Source of the DNA: Pseudomonas sp. GM50
GTDB taxonomy: Bacteria; Pseudomonadota; Gammaproteobacteria; Pseudomonadales; Pseudomonadaceae
Length of the DNA stretch: 64,000 nucleotides
Assembly (NCBI RefSeq): GCF_000282375.1
Contig: NZ_AKJK01000044.1
Coordinates: 1 to 64,000 of the forward strand
Reading direction: 5' to 3'
In this document: in pieces, positions 52,664 through 61,882 of the stretch
How the letters are laid out: each line of letters begins with the position of its first letter
Numbering within the stretch: position 1 is the stretch's first letter
Translations under genes and position numbers: made by a program
Notes under the pieces: model-generated
Databases searched by the model: none
What the model was told of the DNA's origin: nothing
What the model saw: only the letters and a program-made list of their open reading frames with translations

Positions 52664-54040
52664 GTGAATGTTCTATTTCGCCTGGCGGGCGCCGCCATCG
52701 CTGTGACCCTGACGGGTTGTGCCCTGCAAGGCAACGGGTTGGCCGATTACTATAAGCGCGAGGCTGTCGCGCGCGAGGCGAAAAATCGAGCCATGGCGAC
52801 CCGGGTACAATCCCGGCCGCTGCCATTGGATAGCACTTTCAGGCTCGCCCAAACTGCCTTGGTGATGGTTGACGTACCGGCTGAAGGCACCGAGCCAGCC
52901 ACCCAGGCCCGGCTTTTCGCGGCCTGCGATGCGTTGACATTAGCCATGGATTATCGAGATGCAAAGAGGTGGAGCAGCCCTTATGTTCTGCCAGCAGACA
53001 CGGCGCGGAATATCGCTCAGCAGATGTGCCACGCGGTCCGGGACAGCGCTTGGAAGCAGCTTCCCGGTGACAGCGAAGACCTCTTGTTATTGGACTCGGG
53101 CACCCTGGCCATCGAGAACTCCCGACGTTCGATCTGGGCGGGCATCGACTTTGGGCGCACCCGTCTGGACGAAAGCGAAGGGAAGCCCTACGGTCGCCAG
53201 TTCGAGCGTGTCGAGGTCGACTGTGCTACCCGCCAAGCCAGCACCCGCCTGGCTTATCGTTTAGGCGATCAGGTCTTGCTGCCGCCGCCTGTTCAGCCAA
53301 TTGACAGTGCATTGGACAAAGAGCAACGCGCCCGACTGATTGGCGCTGTGTGCGCCGAGCCCGCCAACCTGGCGAAACTCGCCACGCCAGTCACTCGGCA
53401 AAAATTACCGCCCGACATGCGTACACCGGAGCTACCGGCGACATTGTTGGCACAGGTCAGCGCCCTGCCTCAAGGACAAGCGACCCACACGCTCAGCCAT
53501 TTGCAGTTCACGTACAACGCTAGCTCCCCGCTCGTGCCGCGCGCCGTGGTCAACGACCACCCAATGGACTTGTATCTGCAACCGGGCCCGGCCCACGGCA
53601 TATGGCGCGAGCAAGCGACGGGGGCACTGGGCAGCCAGCGTGTGAGCCTGCTCTGGCGCGGGATGATCGAACTTGCCGCGACAAGCAGCACTGAACTCGC
53701 GGGAAAAACCAATCAGCAAAGCACCCTCACGAACATCGACTTGGATGGCGATTGGCAAAAGCTCAAACCCGGGAGTGCTATCGCCTACAGCAAACACTTC
53801 ACTCAGAGCAATGGCAAACCATTCGTGCAGAAATTTATGTGTTCGGTAGGTGAATCCCTTCCAGCCACACAAACAGTCGCCTCACTGCAAGGCATGGCCC
53901 GCAAGGTTACTTGCGCCACCAATAACGCCCTGAAGACAAGTAATGCATACCTCTACCTGGAGGCCTATGACCTGTTCGTGGAAACCGCCGATACTTCAAC
54001 GCTCATAGTCCAGATCAACACGCTCAGGGCGGCGGAATAA
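52664..54040 (+). CDS. Hypothetical lipoprotein
   Basis: 458 residues from GTG 52664, which has AAGGAG 9 bases upstream. The lipobox is TLTGC (Cys19). The mature protein has no family I recognise; it is mixed alpha/beta with several Cys residues and an apparent repeat of short beta segments in the C-terminal third. A near-consensus FliA promoter upstream suggests expression with flagellar genes, though no flagellar gene is in the window. Confidence 0.65.
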   Translation: MNVLFRLAGAAIAVTLTGCALQGNGLADYYKREAVAREAKNRAMATRVQSRPLPLDSTFRLAQTALVMVDVPAEGTEPATQARLFAACDALTLAMDYRDAKRWSSPYVLPADTARNIAQQMCHAVRDSAWKQLPGDSEDLLLLDSGTLAIENSRRSIWAGIDFGRTRLDESEGKPYGRQFERVEVDCATRQASTRLAYRLGDQVLLPPPVQPIDSALDKEQRARLIGAVCAEPANLAKLATPVTRQKLPPDMRTPELPATLLAQVSALPQGQATHTLSHLQFTYNASSPLVPRAVVNDHPMDLYLQPGPAHGIWREQATGALGSQRVSLLWRGMIELAATSSTELAGKTNQQSTLTNIDLDGDWQKLKPGSAIAYSKHFTQSNGKPFVQKFMCSVGESLPATQTVASLQGMARKVTCATNNALKTSNAYLYLEAYDLFVETADTSTLIVQINTLRAAE

Positions 54041-54109
54041 CGTACGAAGATGAGTACATCCATTTTTATTGGGACAAGACTGCATAAGGGACTACTTTGA
54101 TTCGATTTC

Positions 54110-54140
54110 AGTCGGTCGTGACAGGCAACAATCGGCCAAA
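54110..54140. repeat. Dispersed palindrome half-copy
   Basis: GTCGGTCGTGACAGGCAACA followed by ATCGGCCAAAA, the right arm of the palindrome family at 49412 and 31856. It lies between the lipoprotein and GNAT genes. Confidence 0.4.
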
Positions 54141-54237
54141 AGGACTCATTCAGGCCATCAATAAAACGGATGACTTGTTGTATTCACTGAATGGGATACC
54201 TTGTTGAGCCAGTTACTCACTGCTCAGGGAGAGCGCC

Positions 54238-54663
54238 ATGTCTGTAGAAATTCAGCTTTCGGAAAATGCGACTGAAGCAGAGCGAATAGGAATTTTGACC
54301 CCATTGCTGGCCCATAACCTGGCCAACGGTGGAGACGACGCCTATGAAACTTTTGCTCTGTTGCTACGAGACGCTGACAGCAATGAAGTTATTGGCGGGC
54401 TGTACGGCAAGGTCTCTTATCGATGGCTGCTCATCGATCTTATCAGCGTTCCCGAGTCGATGCGTGGTCAGGGTATCGGAGAACGGCTAATGCGCATGGC
54501 TGAAGAAGTTGCGCAGAAAAAACACTGCATTGGTATCTGGCTGGAGACCTTCAGCTTTCAGGCTCCCGGGTTTTATCGAAAACTTGGTTACTCCGAATTC
54601 GGACGCCTGGCAGACTATCCACCGGGACATACCCGGCTCTATTACCAGAAGTCGTTGTGCTGA
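54238..54663 (+). CDS. GNAT acetyltransferase
   Basis: 141 residues. The acetyl-CoA motif A is LISVPESMRGQGIGERLMRMAEE, followed by IWLETFSFQAPGFYRKLGYSEFG, the usual C-terminal pattern. The acceptor is unknown. Start ATG 54238 has GGGAGAG upstream. Single gene, convergent with the small protein gene at 54764. Confidence 0.85.
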   Translation: MSVEIQLSENATEAERIGILTPLLAHNLANGGDDAYETFALLLRDADSNEVIGGLYGKVSYRWLLIDLISVPESMRGQGIGERLMRMAEEVAQKKHCIGIWLETFSFQAPGFYRKLGYSEFGRLADYPPGHTRLYYQKSLC

Positions 54664-54763
54664 CCGCGTTTTGGATCTTGGGCCGATAGCGGTGCTTCGA
54701 CCGGTTGAATCCACAGCCAAGAGCGGACGTTCGATCCACGCCTGAAAGTTCGATCTGTGAAAG

Positions 54764-55195
54764 CTAGCCTCTAAGGGCACGCATTATTTCCTGGACCACC
54801 GGCTTCGTGTATTTCTCACTCGGGTCAGTCTCCGGTGGGTCGTTACTGCGGATCCATTCACCTTGATCGAACGCTTGGTAAAGCGAGAAAGCGGGCTGAG
54901 GCATATCGTCAGTCATACCCACTTCAACCACGGCATTTATGATCCCATTCATTACACCGTCGCAAAAATCATAGATCAAAGATCCCTGTAGATAGCCCTC
55001 CGCAACCGCGACGGACAGCTCGTTCAGCACATCTTGCGGTGAAACACCGAACTTGTCGCAAGTGGAGGCAAGATCACTCAGCGTTAAACCGTATGCCTCG
55101 GCTTTCACCGAAAGCTCCTTGAGTTCGTTCTTTGGTAACACCCTGATCATGAGCTTCTTCCGGTTAGGTGCGAAGGTAGTGCTTGCTTCACTCAT
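54764..55195 (-). CDS. Hypothetical protein coupled to a LysR gene
   Basis: 143 residues, no signal peptide, no recognised family; a helical N-terminal half (LPKNELKELSVKAEAYGLTLSDLASTCDKFG) is followed by an acidic C-terminus. Its ATG overlaps the LysR stop as ATGA, so it is translated from the LysR transcript. Role unknown. Confidence 0.6.
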   Translation of the reverse strand: MSEASTTFAPNRKKLMIRVLPKNELKELSVKAEAYGLTLSDLASTCDKFGVSPQDVLNELSVAVAEGYLQGSLIYDFCDGVMNGIINAVVEVGMTDDMPQPAFSLYQAFDQGEWIRSNDPPETDPSEKYTKPVVQEIMRALRG

Positions 55196-56181
55196 AAAAC
55201 TTTCCGGCCAACAGAATGGCCGCACAGCGCTGCCACACGCTCAATACCATGCTGCAATACGGCGTCATGCTTTCGATCAAGGCTATCGCCAAAACCACGG
55301 ATCACCTCCAACAACGACTTCACCCGCAGCGGCAGATTCCCGGCCGGGTACACCGCGTGCATCTGCGGGCTCTCACCGCTGCTGGAGGTGAGTTTGTACT
55401 CGGGACAGACCCGCAGCAGGCGCCCCGCTTCCACTTCGGGCTCGGCCATCCAGTCCGCGAGGCGGGCGATGCCGAGGCCCGCCAGGGCCGCCTGGAACAC
55501 CGCCGAACCGGAGTTGAAGCGAAACTTGGGATCAGCCCGAAAGCTGATGGCCTGCGCCTCACTGCGAAAATTCCACTCCTTGAGAATCCGCGGTGCCGTG
55601 TGCAGGATCAGCGAGTGCGCCTCCAGCGCTTCGATGGAGTCGGGCATCCCGCGCCGCTCCAAATACCCGGGGCTGGCGTACAGGTAACGTGAATAACTCC
55701 AGAGTGGAAAGCCGATCAGGTCACTGGATTGCGGATACCCGCCACGAATCGAGAAATCCAGTTTGCTCTTGGCCGGGTCGATGGTTTCATCGGTGAAAAT
55801 CCCATCGACGTTCACGTCTGGATAACGCTCGCTGTACTGCGCGATCAACCGGGGCAATACCCCGTGTCCGAGAAACTCGGGGGCGGAAAAGCGGACCCAG
55901 CCGTAGGCTTGGCCGCTGATGCCGGCCAGGTCTTCATCTGCCTCACGTTGCAGATCCAGCATTTTGTAGGCGTGGGGCAACAAGCGTTCACCCGCCTCGG
56001 TCAAGCTCACGGCATTGGAGGAGCGATTGAACAACTTGACCCCGACACTTTCCTCCAGGGCTTGAACGGCGCGGGTCAGTGCGCTGGGGGAGCGCCCCAG
56101 TGTACGTGCCGCCGCGACGAAGCTGCGCTTGCGAGCCACCGTCGCAAAGGCTTCAAAGTCCCCCAACATATCCAATGCCAT
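55192..56181 (-). CDS. LysR-family transcriptional regulator
   Basis: 329 residues from ATG 56181 with AGGTGG upstream; a longer frame to 56607 runs across the divergent permease gene and is not used. The helix-turn-helix is FATVARKRSFVAAARTLGRSPSALTRAV, and the substrate-binding domain follows. Divergent from the TSUP permease gene 155 bases away and therefore its likely regulator. C-terminal part (from about 290) is longer than in most LysR proteins. Confidence 0.85.
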   Translation of the reverse strand: MALDMLGDFEAFATVARKRSFVAAARTLGRSPSALTRAVQALEESVGVKLFNRSSNAVSLTEAGERLLPHAYKMLDLQREADEDLAGISGQAYGWVRFSAPEFLGHGVLPRLIAQYSERYPDVNVDGIFTDETIDPAKSKLDFSIRGGYPQSSDLIGFPLWSYSRYLYASPGYLERRGMPDSIEALEAHSLILHTAPRILKEWNFRSEAQAISFRADPKFRFNSGSAVFQAALAGLGIARLADWMAEPEVEAGRLLRVCPEYKLTSSSGESPQMHAVYPAGNLPLRVKSLLEVIRGFGDSLDRKHDAVLQHGIERVAALCGHSVGRKVL

Positions 56182-56335
56182 GCGCCACCTCGTTGCACTT
56201 TTCACAACGTGGTATTGCAACACATTAAAAGCCCTTCCGTTAACCTTCCTGCTCAAGGACGCAGGCAGCCGATGCGATGAAACGCGTAGAAGCCGCCGGA
56301 CGCTCACCCACCCTTCATCGTCAGAGCCTGATTTC

Positions 56336-57094
56336 ATGATCGATATTGCCATCCTTTGCGTATTCGCCTTCGCCGCTGGCCTGATCGATGCGGCGGTGGG
56401 CGGCGGCGGACTGATCCAGATACCCGCGTTGTTCAACGTGCTGCCCACGGCACAACCGGCGGCGCTGCTGGGCACCAACAAGGTCGCGGCAGCCTGCGGC
56501 ACCGCATTCGCGGCCCGGACCTTCGTGCGCAAGGTGGTGATCGACTGGGGTCTGGTGATCCCCGCCGCCTGTTCGGCTTTTGTCATGGCCTTCTTCGGAG
56601 CGGCCACGGTGTCGTCCGTCCCCCAGTCGATGATCCGGCCGGCGGTGCTGGTGTTGATCGTGCTGATGGCGATCTACACCTTCTGGAAAAAAGACTTCGG
56701 CGCCCTGCACAAACCCATGCGCATCGGTACCAAGGAAAAATTGCTGGCGATCGTCATCGGCGGTGCCATCGGTTTCTACGACGGACTGTTCGGTCCCGGC
56801 ACTGGCAGCTTCCTGATCTTCCTGTTTATCCGCTGCTTCGCCTTCGACTTCCTTCATGCCTCGGCGTCGGCCAAGCTGGTGAACATCGCGACCAACATAG
56901 CGGCGCTGATATTCTTCATTCCTACGGGTAACGTGCTCTACCTCATCGCAATCCCCATGGCAGCATTCAACATCCTGGGCGCGCTGACCGGCACGTGGCT
57001 GGCGGTTCATAAAGGCGTGCCCTTTGTCCGGACTCTGTTCCTGGTGTTGCTGGTGATCCTGATCAGCAAGCTGTCCTACGACCTGTTCCTGTAG
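56336..57094 (+). CDS. TauE/SafE-family (TSUP) permease
   Basis: 252 residues with about eight helices. AAGLIDAAVGGGGLIQIPALFNVLPTAQPAALLGTNKVAAA and the second-half repeat AIGFYDGLFGPGTGSFLIFLFIRCF are the paired TSUP signatures. The family exports or imports sulfonates, sulfite or organic acids across the inner membrane. Divergent from the LysR gene. Substrate unknown. Confidence 0.88.
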   Translation: MIDIAILCVFAFAAGLIDAAVGGGGLIQIPALFNVLPTAQPAALLGTNKVAAACGTAFAARTFVRKVVIDWGLVIPAACSAFVMAFFGAATVSSVPQSMIRPAVLVLIVLMAIYTFWKKDFGALHKPMRIGTKEKLLAIVIGGAIGFYDGLFGPGTGSFLIFLFIRCFAFDFLHASASAKLVNIATNIAALIFFIPTGNVLYLIAIPMAAFNILGALTGTWLAVHKGVPFVRTLFLVLLVILISKLSYDLFL

Positions 57095-57249
57095 ACCTAG
57101 GGAAAGACGCGTGGACACGGCATTTACTCACTACGTTTCAACCATTGCTGGCATCGATAGTCACCATCACGTCAATGAAGTTCTCATAAAAAATCCTCGG
57201 CGTAACATCCGCTCCATACCCAACCAATAACACCCCGGAGCACACCATC

Positions 57250-57573
57250 ATGAAACGCCAAATCATCCTCAGTATCGCTTTCTCGGTTTTTGCAGTTAAC
57301 GCTTTTGCCATGTCTTCTACTCACCCGGTTGTCGCTGAAGGCGGCTCGGATCGCCTGATCGAAAGTCGCGTCGCTGAAGGTGGCTCGGATCGTTTGATCG
57401 AGAACCGCGTCGCTGAAGGCGGTTCGGATCGTCTGATCGAGAATCGCGTTGCCGAAGGTGGTTCGGATCGCCTGATCGAGAATCGCGTTGCTGAAGGTGG
57501 TTCGGATCGTTTGATCGAGAACCGCGTTGCTGAAGGTGGTTCGGATCGTCTGATTCAGAATCGTGCGGCATGA
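57250..57573 (+). CDS. Secreted protein of six 13-residue repeats
   Basis: 107 residues: signal peptide (1-20, cut near AFA) and six perfect or near-perfect copies of VAEGGSDRLIENR from residue 28 (57331-57564, 39-bp DNA units), ending in Ala-Ala. Variation is limited to ESR in the first and QNR in the last copy. No other domain. It is likely secreted or periplasmic. A strong terminator follows. Such repeat tracts can vary in copy number by slippage or recombination. Function unknown. Confidence 0.75.
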   Translation: MKRQIILSIAFSVFAVNAFAMSSTHPVVAEGGSDRLIESRVAEGGSDRLIENRVAEGGSDRLIENRVAEGGSDRLIENRVAEGGSDRLIENRVAEGGSDRLIQNRAA

Positions 57574-57601
57574 ATGAGTGGCTTTATCGCAACACTCAAC
57601 C

Positions 57602-57632
57602 AAAAAACCCGGCCTCATCAGCCGGGTTTTTT
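57602..57632 (+). terminator. Intrinsic terminator
   Basis: AAAAAACCCGGC, a 7-base loop, then GCCGGGTTTTTT: a 12-bp stem with flanking A and T runs, 29 bases after the repeat-protein stop. It could work in both directions. Confidence 0.85.
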
Positions 57633-57763
57633 CATGCGTTTTTAGTGCCCGACGGGATCATCAAAGAGGGTCAGCGCTGATACTCGAGCATCGCTAACGG
57701 GTCTTCACAGTGACATTCTTTTTGATCTAAATAACAATTCTGTTCTTACAGCAGCGACGTCAT

Positions 57764-58699
57764 TTAGTGTTTGGACATAAGGCCATGAAGAACGCCCAAC
57801 CTTAACCCCGGTTCGGAAGGACTCATGTGCGAGATGCCGAATACCTTGAACGCCGCCAACATGAGCACCAGACCACCGGGCAAGATACTCAGGCGATGGG
57901 GTGGCAAGCCCGCCAATTTGAGTTGTTTAACATGCCCCACTTCCAGCAGACGCAACGATAAGCGCAGCAGACCGCCGTAGGTGATGCCGCTTTGACCATC
58001 GTCATTCAAACCATTGGCCTTGAGCACTTTGGCCAGCATCCGTGCAGTACCTGAAGAGCCAATAGTCTGCTGCCAACCCAGCGCGCGATAACGGCGGGTA
58101 ACTTTTTCAAACTGCAGAGTGGCCACGCGCTCGGCCTCCAGGAGCGCCTTCGCCGATATGCAGCCGCCCTGAAAATAACGCGCGCCAAAAGTGCCGCTGC
58201 CAATGGCAATGCTCTCGGTCAAGAGAGGCTGAGTGCCTTGCCCAAGAATCAATTCAGTAGAACCGCCGCCGATATCCACGACCAGACGCATACTTTCAGT
58301 ACTGGGTATCGTATGGGCAACACCGGCGTACACCAGTTGCGCCTCTTCATGCCCAGAGATGACATCTATACGAAAGCCCAGGTGCCGCTCCGCGCTGGCC
58401 AGAAACAGTTGGGCATTATCGGCTTCGCGGACGGCACTGGTCGCCACTGCCCGCACGCGACCGGCCTCAAAGCCGCGCAGTTTTTTGCCAAATCGCGCGA
58501 GCGCTTGCCATCCCCGATCCAGCGCCAGCTCGTCCAGCGCCCCTCCCTGAAACCCTTCCGCCAAACGGACAGGCTCTCGCAAGGTTTTAACTTCCTGGAT
58601 CATGAACCCCTGATTGCGCCTGACCGACTGGCCGATCATCATGCGAAACGCATTGGACCCCAAGTCAATGGCCGCAAACAGGGAGGCGTCTCCTTTCAT
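57764..58699 (-). CDS. Short Ppx/GppA-type phosphatase
   Basis: 311 residues (319 if ATG 58723 is used). It has the ASKHA ATPase fold with AAIDLGSNAFRMMIG, RVRAVATSAVREADN, ISGHEEAQLVYAGV and MRLVVDIGGGSTELI, all hallmarks of exopolyphosphatase/guanosine pentaphosphatase. The C-terminal HD-type domains of full-length Ppx (about 500 residues) are absent. It probably hydrolyses polyphosphate or pppGpp. Full-length ppx is normally elsewhere in the genome. Confidence 0.82.
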   Translation of the reverse strand: MKGDASLFAAIDLGSNAFRMMIGQSVRRNQGFMIQEVKTLREPVRLAEGFQGGALDELALDRGWQALARFGKKLRGFEAGRVRAVATSAVREADNAQLFLASAERHLGFRIDVISGHEEAQLVYAGVAHTIPSTESMRLVVDIGGGSTELILGQGTQPLLTESIAIGSGTFGARYFQGGCISAKALLEAERVATLQFEKVTRRYRALGWQQTIGSSGTARMLAKVLKANGLNDDGQSGITYGGLLRLSLRLLEVGHVKQLKLAGLPPHRLSILPGGLVLMLAAFKVFGISHMSPSEPGLRLGVLHGLMSKH

Positions 58700-58900
58700 A
58701 GGGGGGATTCCTGGCAAATTCATCAGCCCGCAGACGGCGTTCCGTCTGAGCGCTCAAGACGGTTTGCGAGGAGCTTGCCATTCGTTCGATGACATCATGA
58801 TGACACCCTCTAACCTTTTCGAAAGAACAGACACCGGGCAAACCTGCCTGGGTAACCGTGATTTTTGCCACTCCATAAACACGACAAGGAATGCCCGCTT

Positions 58901-59293
58901 ATGAAATTTGGCTACATGATCATCTACGTCCCGGACGTTGTTGCCTCACTCCAGTTCTTTTCGTCAGCCTTCGGGCTTGGCGTTCGCTTCCTCCATGAAT
59001 CCAACACCTACGGCGAACTCGAAACAGGGGAAACCGCGCTGGCATTCGCCGCCGATGAACTGGCCGCGATGAACTTCAGCACGGGGCATGTCTCGGCACA
59101 CTCGTCCCCCAAACCACTTGGAATCGAAGTAGGCCTGGTGACCGAGGACGTTCCGGCGGCGCATGCCAGAGCGTTGAAGGCGGGAGCCAGCGAAATCTGC
59201 GCACCAAGCGCCAAGCCCTGGGGACAAATCGTCTCCTACGTTCGATGCCCTGACGGAACGTTGGTAGAACTCTGCACACCGGTACAGCAATAA
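58901..59293 (+). CDS. VOC family protein
   Basis: 130 residues: FGYMIIYVPDVVASLQFFSSAFGLGVRF opens the first module, IEVGLVTEDVPAAHARALKAGA the second, and VRCPDGTLVELCTP closes with the metal-site Glu. AAGGAATG precedes ATG 58901. Function probably a glyoxalase-like or resistance role. It is divergent from the phosphatase gene. Confidence 0.83.
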   Translation: MKFGYMIIYVPDVVASLQFFSSAFGLGVRFLHESNTYGELETGETALAFAADELAAMNFSTGHVSAHSSPKPLGIEVGLVTEDVPAAHARALKAGASEICAPSAKPWGQIVSYVRCPDGTLVELCTPVQQ

Positions 59294-59307
59294 TCGGGGA
59301 TCGGTGA

Positions 59308-59337
59308 GCCAGCATCGCCTCCATAGGCGATGCTGGC
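59308..59337 (+). terminator. Hairpin downstream of the VOC gene
   Basis: GCCAGCATCGCC and GGCGATGCTGGC form a 12-bp perfect stem around TCCATA, 14 bases past the stop. No T run follows, so it may be a transcript end stabiliser. The rest of the gap to 59603 holds no gene that I can see. Confidence 0.5.
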
Positions 59338-59603
59338 GAGTCCCTCTTTGAACGTCCAAAGCCGCGCTGCATACAGCTGCCTTCATCCCAGGACTGCATG
59401 ACTTCAGCCAACAAGCCCTACCCCTTCGCCTCGCGCTGAATCATCAAGAACGACCGTCCGTAACTCTGCCCCGGCAGCCTCGATCCCTTCGCTATTCTTA
59501 ACCACACACCACCGCTGGCACGGCTGAACGCCCGGCTTGCGGCATCATCGTCAGGAGTAAGGATCCGGGTAAGGAGCACGCCACCTCAACAGAGTATCGA
59601 AGA

Positions 59604-59909
59604 ATGAAAATGCTACTGATGGTCGAGTTTCCCCATGAGCCTTTCAACGCGCTTGTCAGGTCGGGGAAAGTCGGCGAAGTCATGAACCGCGTCCTGGAAA
59701 CCATTAAGCCGGAGGCGGCTTATTTCACTGAGCAGGATGGAATGCGAAGTGGGATTTTTCTAATCGATATAGAAGACCCTTCCGAAATTCCCGGATATGC
59801 GGAACCCTTCTTTCTCAACTTTCAGGCCAACTGCAAATTCCGAGTGGTCATGAGTCCGCTGGAACTGCAAAACGCCGGTCTGGAGGAGCTCGGTAAAGCC
59901 TGGGCGTGA
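59604..59909 (+). CDS. Small dimeric alpha-beta-barrel-like protein
   Basis: 101 residues: MKMLLMVEFPHEPFNALVRSGKVGEVMNRVLETIKPEAAYF begins with a ferredoxin-like beta-alpha pattern; no catalytic residues recognised. Similar short proteins are annotated DUF3303-like. Function unknown. Confidence 0.6.
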   Translation: MKMLLMVEFPHEPFNALVRSGKVGEVMNRVLETIKPEAAYFTEQDGMRSGIFLIDIEDPSEIPGYAEPFFLNFQANCKFRVVMSPLELQNAGLEELGKAWA

Positions 59910-59933
59910 GGTGTGATCAATGAGAGGGAAACC

Positions 59934-60063
59934 TGTGGCGAGAGAGCTTGCTCCCGCTTGAGTGCGTAGCACTCACAAAAATCGGCAATTGCTGTCGGAT
60001 TTTTGGGGCCGCTACGCAGCCCAGCGCGAGCAAGCTCGCTCGCCACAAGCGTGCTCGCCACAA
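59934..60063. repeat. REP-type palindromic repeat
   Basis: TGTGGCGAGAGAGCTTGCTC at the left faces GAGCAAGCTCGCTCGCCACA at the right, enclosing a hairpin-rich middle (GTGCGTAGCACTCAC). Same class as 957-1108. Located between the small protein and a lipoprotein gene. Confidence 0.7.
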
Positions 60064-60079
60064 AGGCAGAGCCTGTCGC

Positions 60080-60415
60080 TTACTGAACGGTTTTCAGCTT
60101 GACCACATCACCGGAGATTGTGGTGGTGTAACCGGTCAGGACCCAAGCCCAGAACCAGTTTTCCTGCACCTGGGTATTGATCATCGCGTCGCCGCCCTTG
60201 GCCTTGATTGCGGCATTCTGAGCGCGGATGAAACGGTTGTTCTGCTGGATAGGGATGACGCCGAAGAGCAGGAGGCCAGTGGCGGTCGCTTCACTGTGGC
60301 CGACAACGGTGTACTGGTTGCTGTCGTACTGCTGAGTCTTCATCGGGGTGCCGGTGCAACCCGCCAGAACCAGACCGAACAGGGCTACGGCAACAACTTT
60401 GCTGAGATAATTCAC
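60080..60415 (-). CDS. Small lipoprotein
   Basis: 111 residues with lipobox VLAGC (Cys20). The mature segment TATGLLLFGVIPIQQNNRFIRAQNAAIKAKGGDAMINTQVQENWFWAWVLTGYTT is a recognisable Pseudomonas lipoprotein family of unknown function (conserved aromatic tail). Located between a REP repeat and the cytochrome gene. Confidence 0.75.
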   Translation of the reverse strand: MNYLSKVVAVALFGLVLAGCTGTPMKTQQYDSNQYTVVGHSEATATGLLLFGVIPIQQNNRFIRAQNAAIKAKGGDAMINTQVQENWFWAWVLTGYTTTISGDVVKLKTVQ

Positions 60416-60546
60416 TGAGTCACTCCATTAGAAATACCCGGGATCCGTCTCTCGGGCGGTGCATACTTTAACGGATGAAGTAGCTCATTGACATCACCCG
60501 TGCAGGCTTTATGCAGCACTGCAAAAACAGGTTGATGAGGCATCGA

Positions 60547-60936
60547 TTATTGCGGCTGAAATGTCTGAAGGTAGGCCAACAGATTTTCGATCTTCTCCGG
60601 ATCGCTGAGGCCCCAGAAAATCATCCGGGTTCCGGGGACCACTTCTTTTGGCGCTTCGATATAGGCGGTAAGTGTTTCGCGAGTCCAGATGAGGCCTGAT
60701 GATTTCATCGCGGTTGAGTACTGGTAGTCCGTCGTGCTTCCCGCAGGACGCCCGAAGATGGCATTGAGTTGTGGACCAAAAGACCCCCGTGCCGAAGTCC
60801 CTACTTGATGACAGCCGCCGCAGATGCGGTTAAACAGTTTCTGACCGGCTTCAGCATCCCCCGCCGCTTCGGCTTGCATGCTGAATAACCCGGTATTGAG
60901 CATCAAGGCGAAGGTAAGGACGGCGGCGTTTTTCAT
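60547..60936 (-). CDS. Class I c-type cytochrome
   Basis: 129 residues: signal peptide (1-24), one heme-binding CGGCH (Cys39, Cys42, His43) and a distal methionine in VPGTRMIFWGL. This is the small cytochrome c550-like/SorB-like class, a periplasmic electron carrier. ATG 60936 has GGAG upstream. No oxidoreductase gene adjoins it. Confidence 0.87.
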   Translation of the reverse strand: MKNAAVLTFALMLNTGLFSMQAEAAGDAEAGQKLFNRICGGCHQVGTSARGSFGPQLNAIFGRPAGSTTDYQYSTAMKSSGLIWTRETLTAYIEAPKEVVPGTRMIFWGLSDPEKIENLLAYLQTFQPQ

Positions 60937-61069
60937 GTGGCGCTCCAAATCAGGTGTTGCTGACAACAAAAACGGGCGGCTATTTCATCATGACTGGCTG
61001 CTACACCGAAGCCTTGAAGTTAATCTAGAACTCTCTTCGTCCCTTTAACGTCGTTGCAGGAGAGCCAGA

Positions 61070-61867
61070 ATGAAACCCGTCGAACCCTTTTATCGGGACG
61101 CTGGCGCAGGCCCGGGCGTTGTCTGCTTTCACGCCAATGCGAGTCACTCGGTGCAATGGCGTGGACTGCAAGATCACCTGGCCGCAACGTTCCGGGTTCT
61201 GGCGCTCGACTCGTTTGGCGCCGGCAAGAGCCCGGCGTGGCCCACCGATCGAATCGTCACCCTCAGTGAAGAAGCGCGTTTCGCCGAGCCGGTGCTCGCC
61301 CGCGCCGGCGAACCACTCATTCTGGTCGGACACTCTTATGGCGGCGCGGTGGCATTGATCGCGGCGTTGCAGAACCCCGGCCGGGTGCGCGCCATGGCTT
61401 TGTATGAGCCAACATTGTTTGCCCTGCTCGACGCCGAATCGCCCCCACCCAATGAGGCGGATGCCATCCGTGAAGTCGTCGCAAACGCCGGGCTCGCGCT
61501 TGAAGCGGGTAACCTCGACGCAGCGGCCCAGCACTTCATTGACTACTGGATGGGTGCCGGGGCCTGGGAGCAAACCCCGGAACAACGCAAGCCGTCCATC
61601 GCCGCCGCGGTGGCCAATGTGCAGGGCTGGGCTCACGCCTTGTTGAACGAGCCGACGCCATTGCAGGCGTTCCGCTCGCTCAACCTGCCGGTGCTTTTCA
61701 TGGTCGGCAAGGATTCACCGGCATCCTCACGGGCAGTGGCACGGCTACTGACCGGCACACTGCCGAACGTTGAAGTGGTAGAGCTCGAGGGGCTCGGTCA
61801 TATGGGGCCGATTACGCATCCCGAGATCGTCAATCAGGTGATCGTGCAATTTATTGAGCGCAATTGA
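61070..61867 (+). CDS. Alpha/beta hydrolase
   Basis: 265 residues. HANASH is the oxyanion loop, LDSFGAGKSP follows, the nucleophile serine is in LVGHSYGGAVAL, the acid in MVGKDSPASS and the histidine in GLGHMGPI. Related to the MhpC/haloalkane-dehalogenase-like superfamily. Substrate unknown. It is convergent with the GST gene. Confidence 0.85.
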   Translation: MKPVEPFYRDAGAGPGVVCFHANASHSVQWRGLQDHLAATFRVLALDSFGAGKSPAWPTDRIVTLSEEARFAEPVLARAGEPLILVGHSYGGAVALIAALQNPGRVRAMALYEPTLFALLDAESPPPNEADAIREVVANAGLALEAGNLDAAAQHFIDYWMGAGAWEQTPEQRKPSIAAAVANVQGWAHALLNEPTPLQAFRSLNLPVLFMVGKDSPASSRAVARLLTGTLPNVEVVELEGLGHMGPITHPEIVNQVIVQFIERN

Positions 61868-61882
61868 CCTGATTTCACACCA

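Noticed and set aside
57184..57618. A 144-codon repetitive frame on the minus strand
   Set aside because: By-product of the 39-bp tandem repeat, which has no stop on either strand; lacks a signal peptide and binding site, unlike the plus-strand gene.
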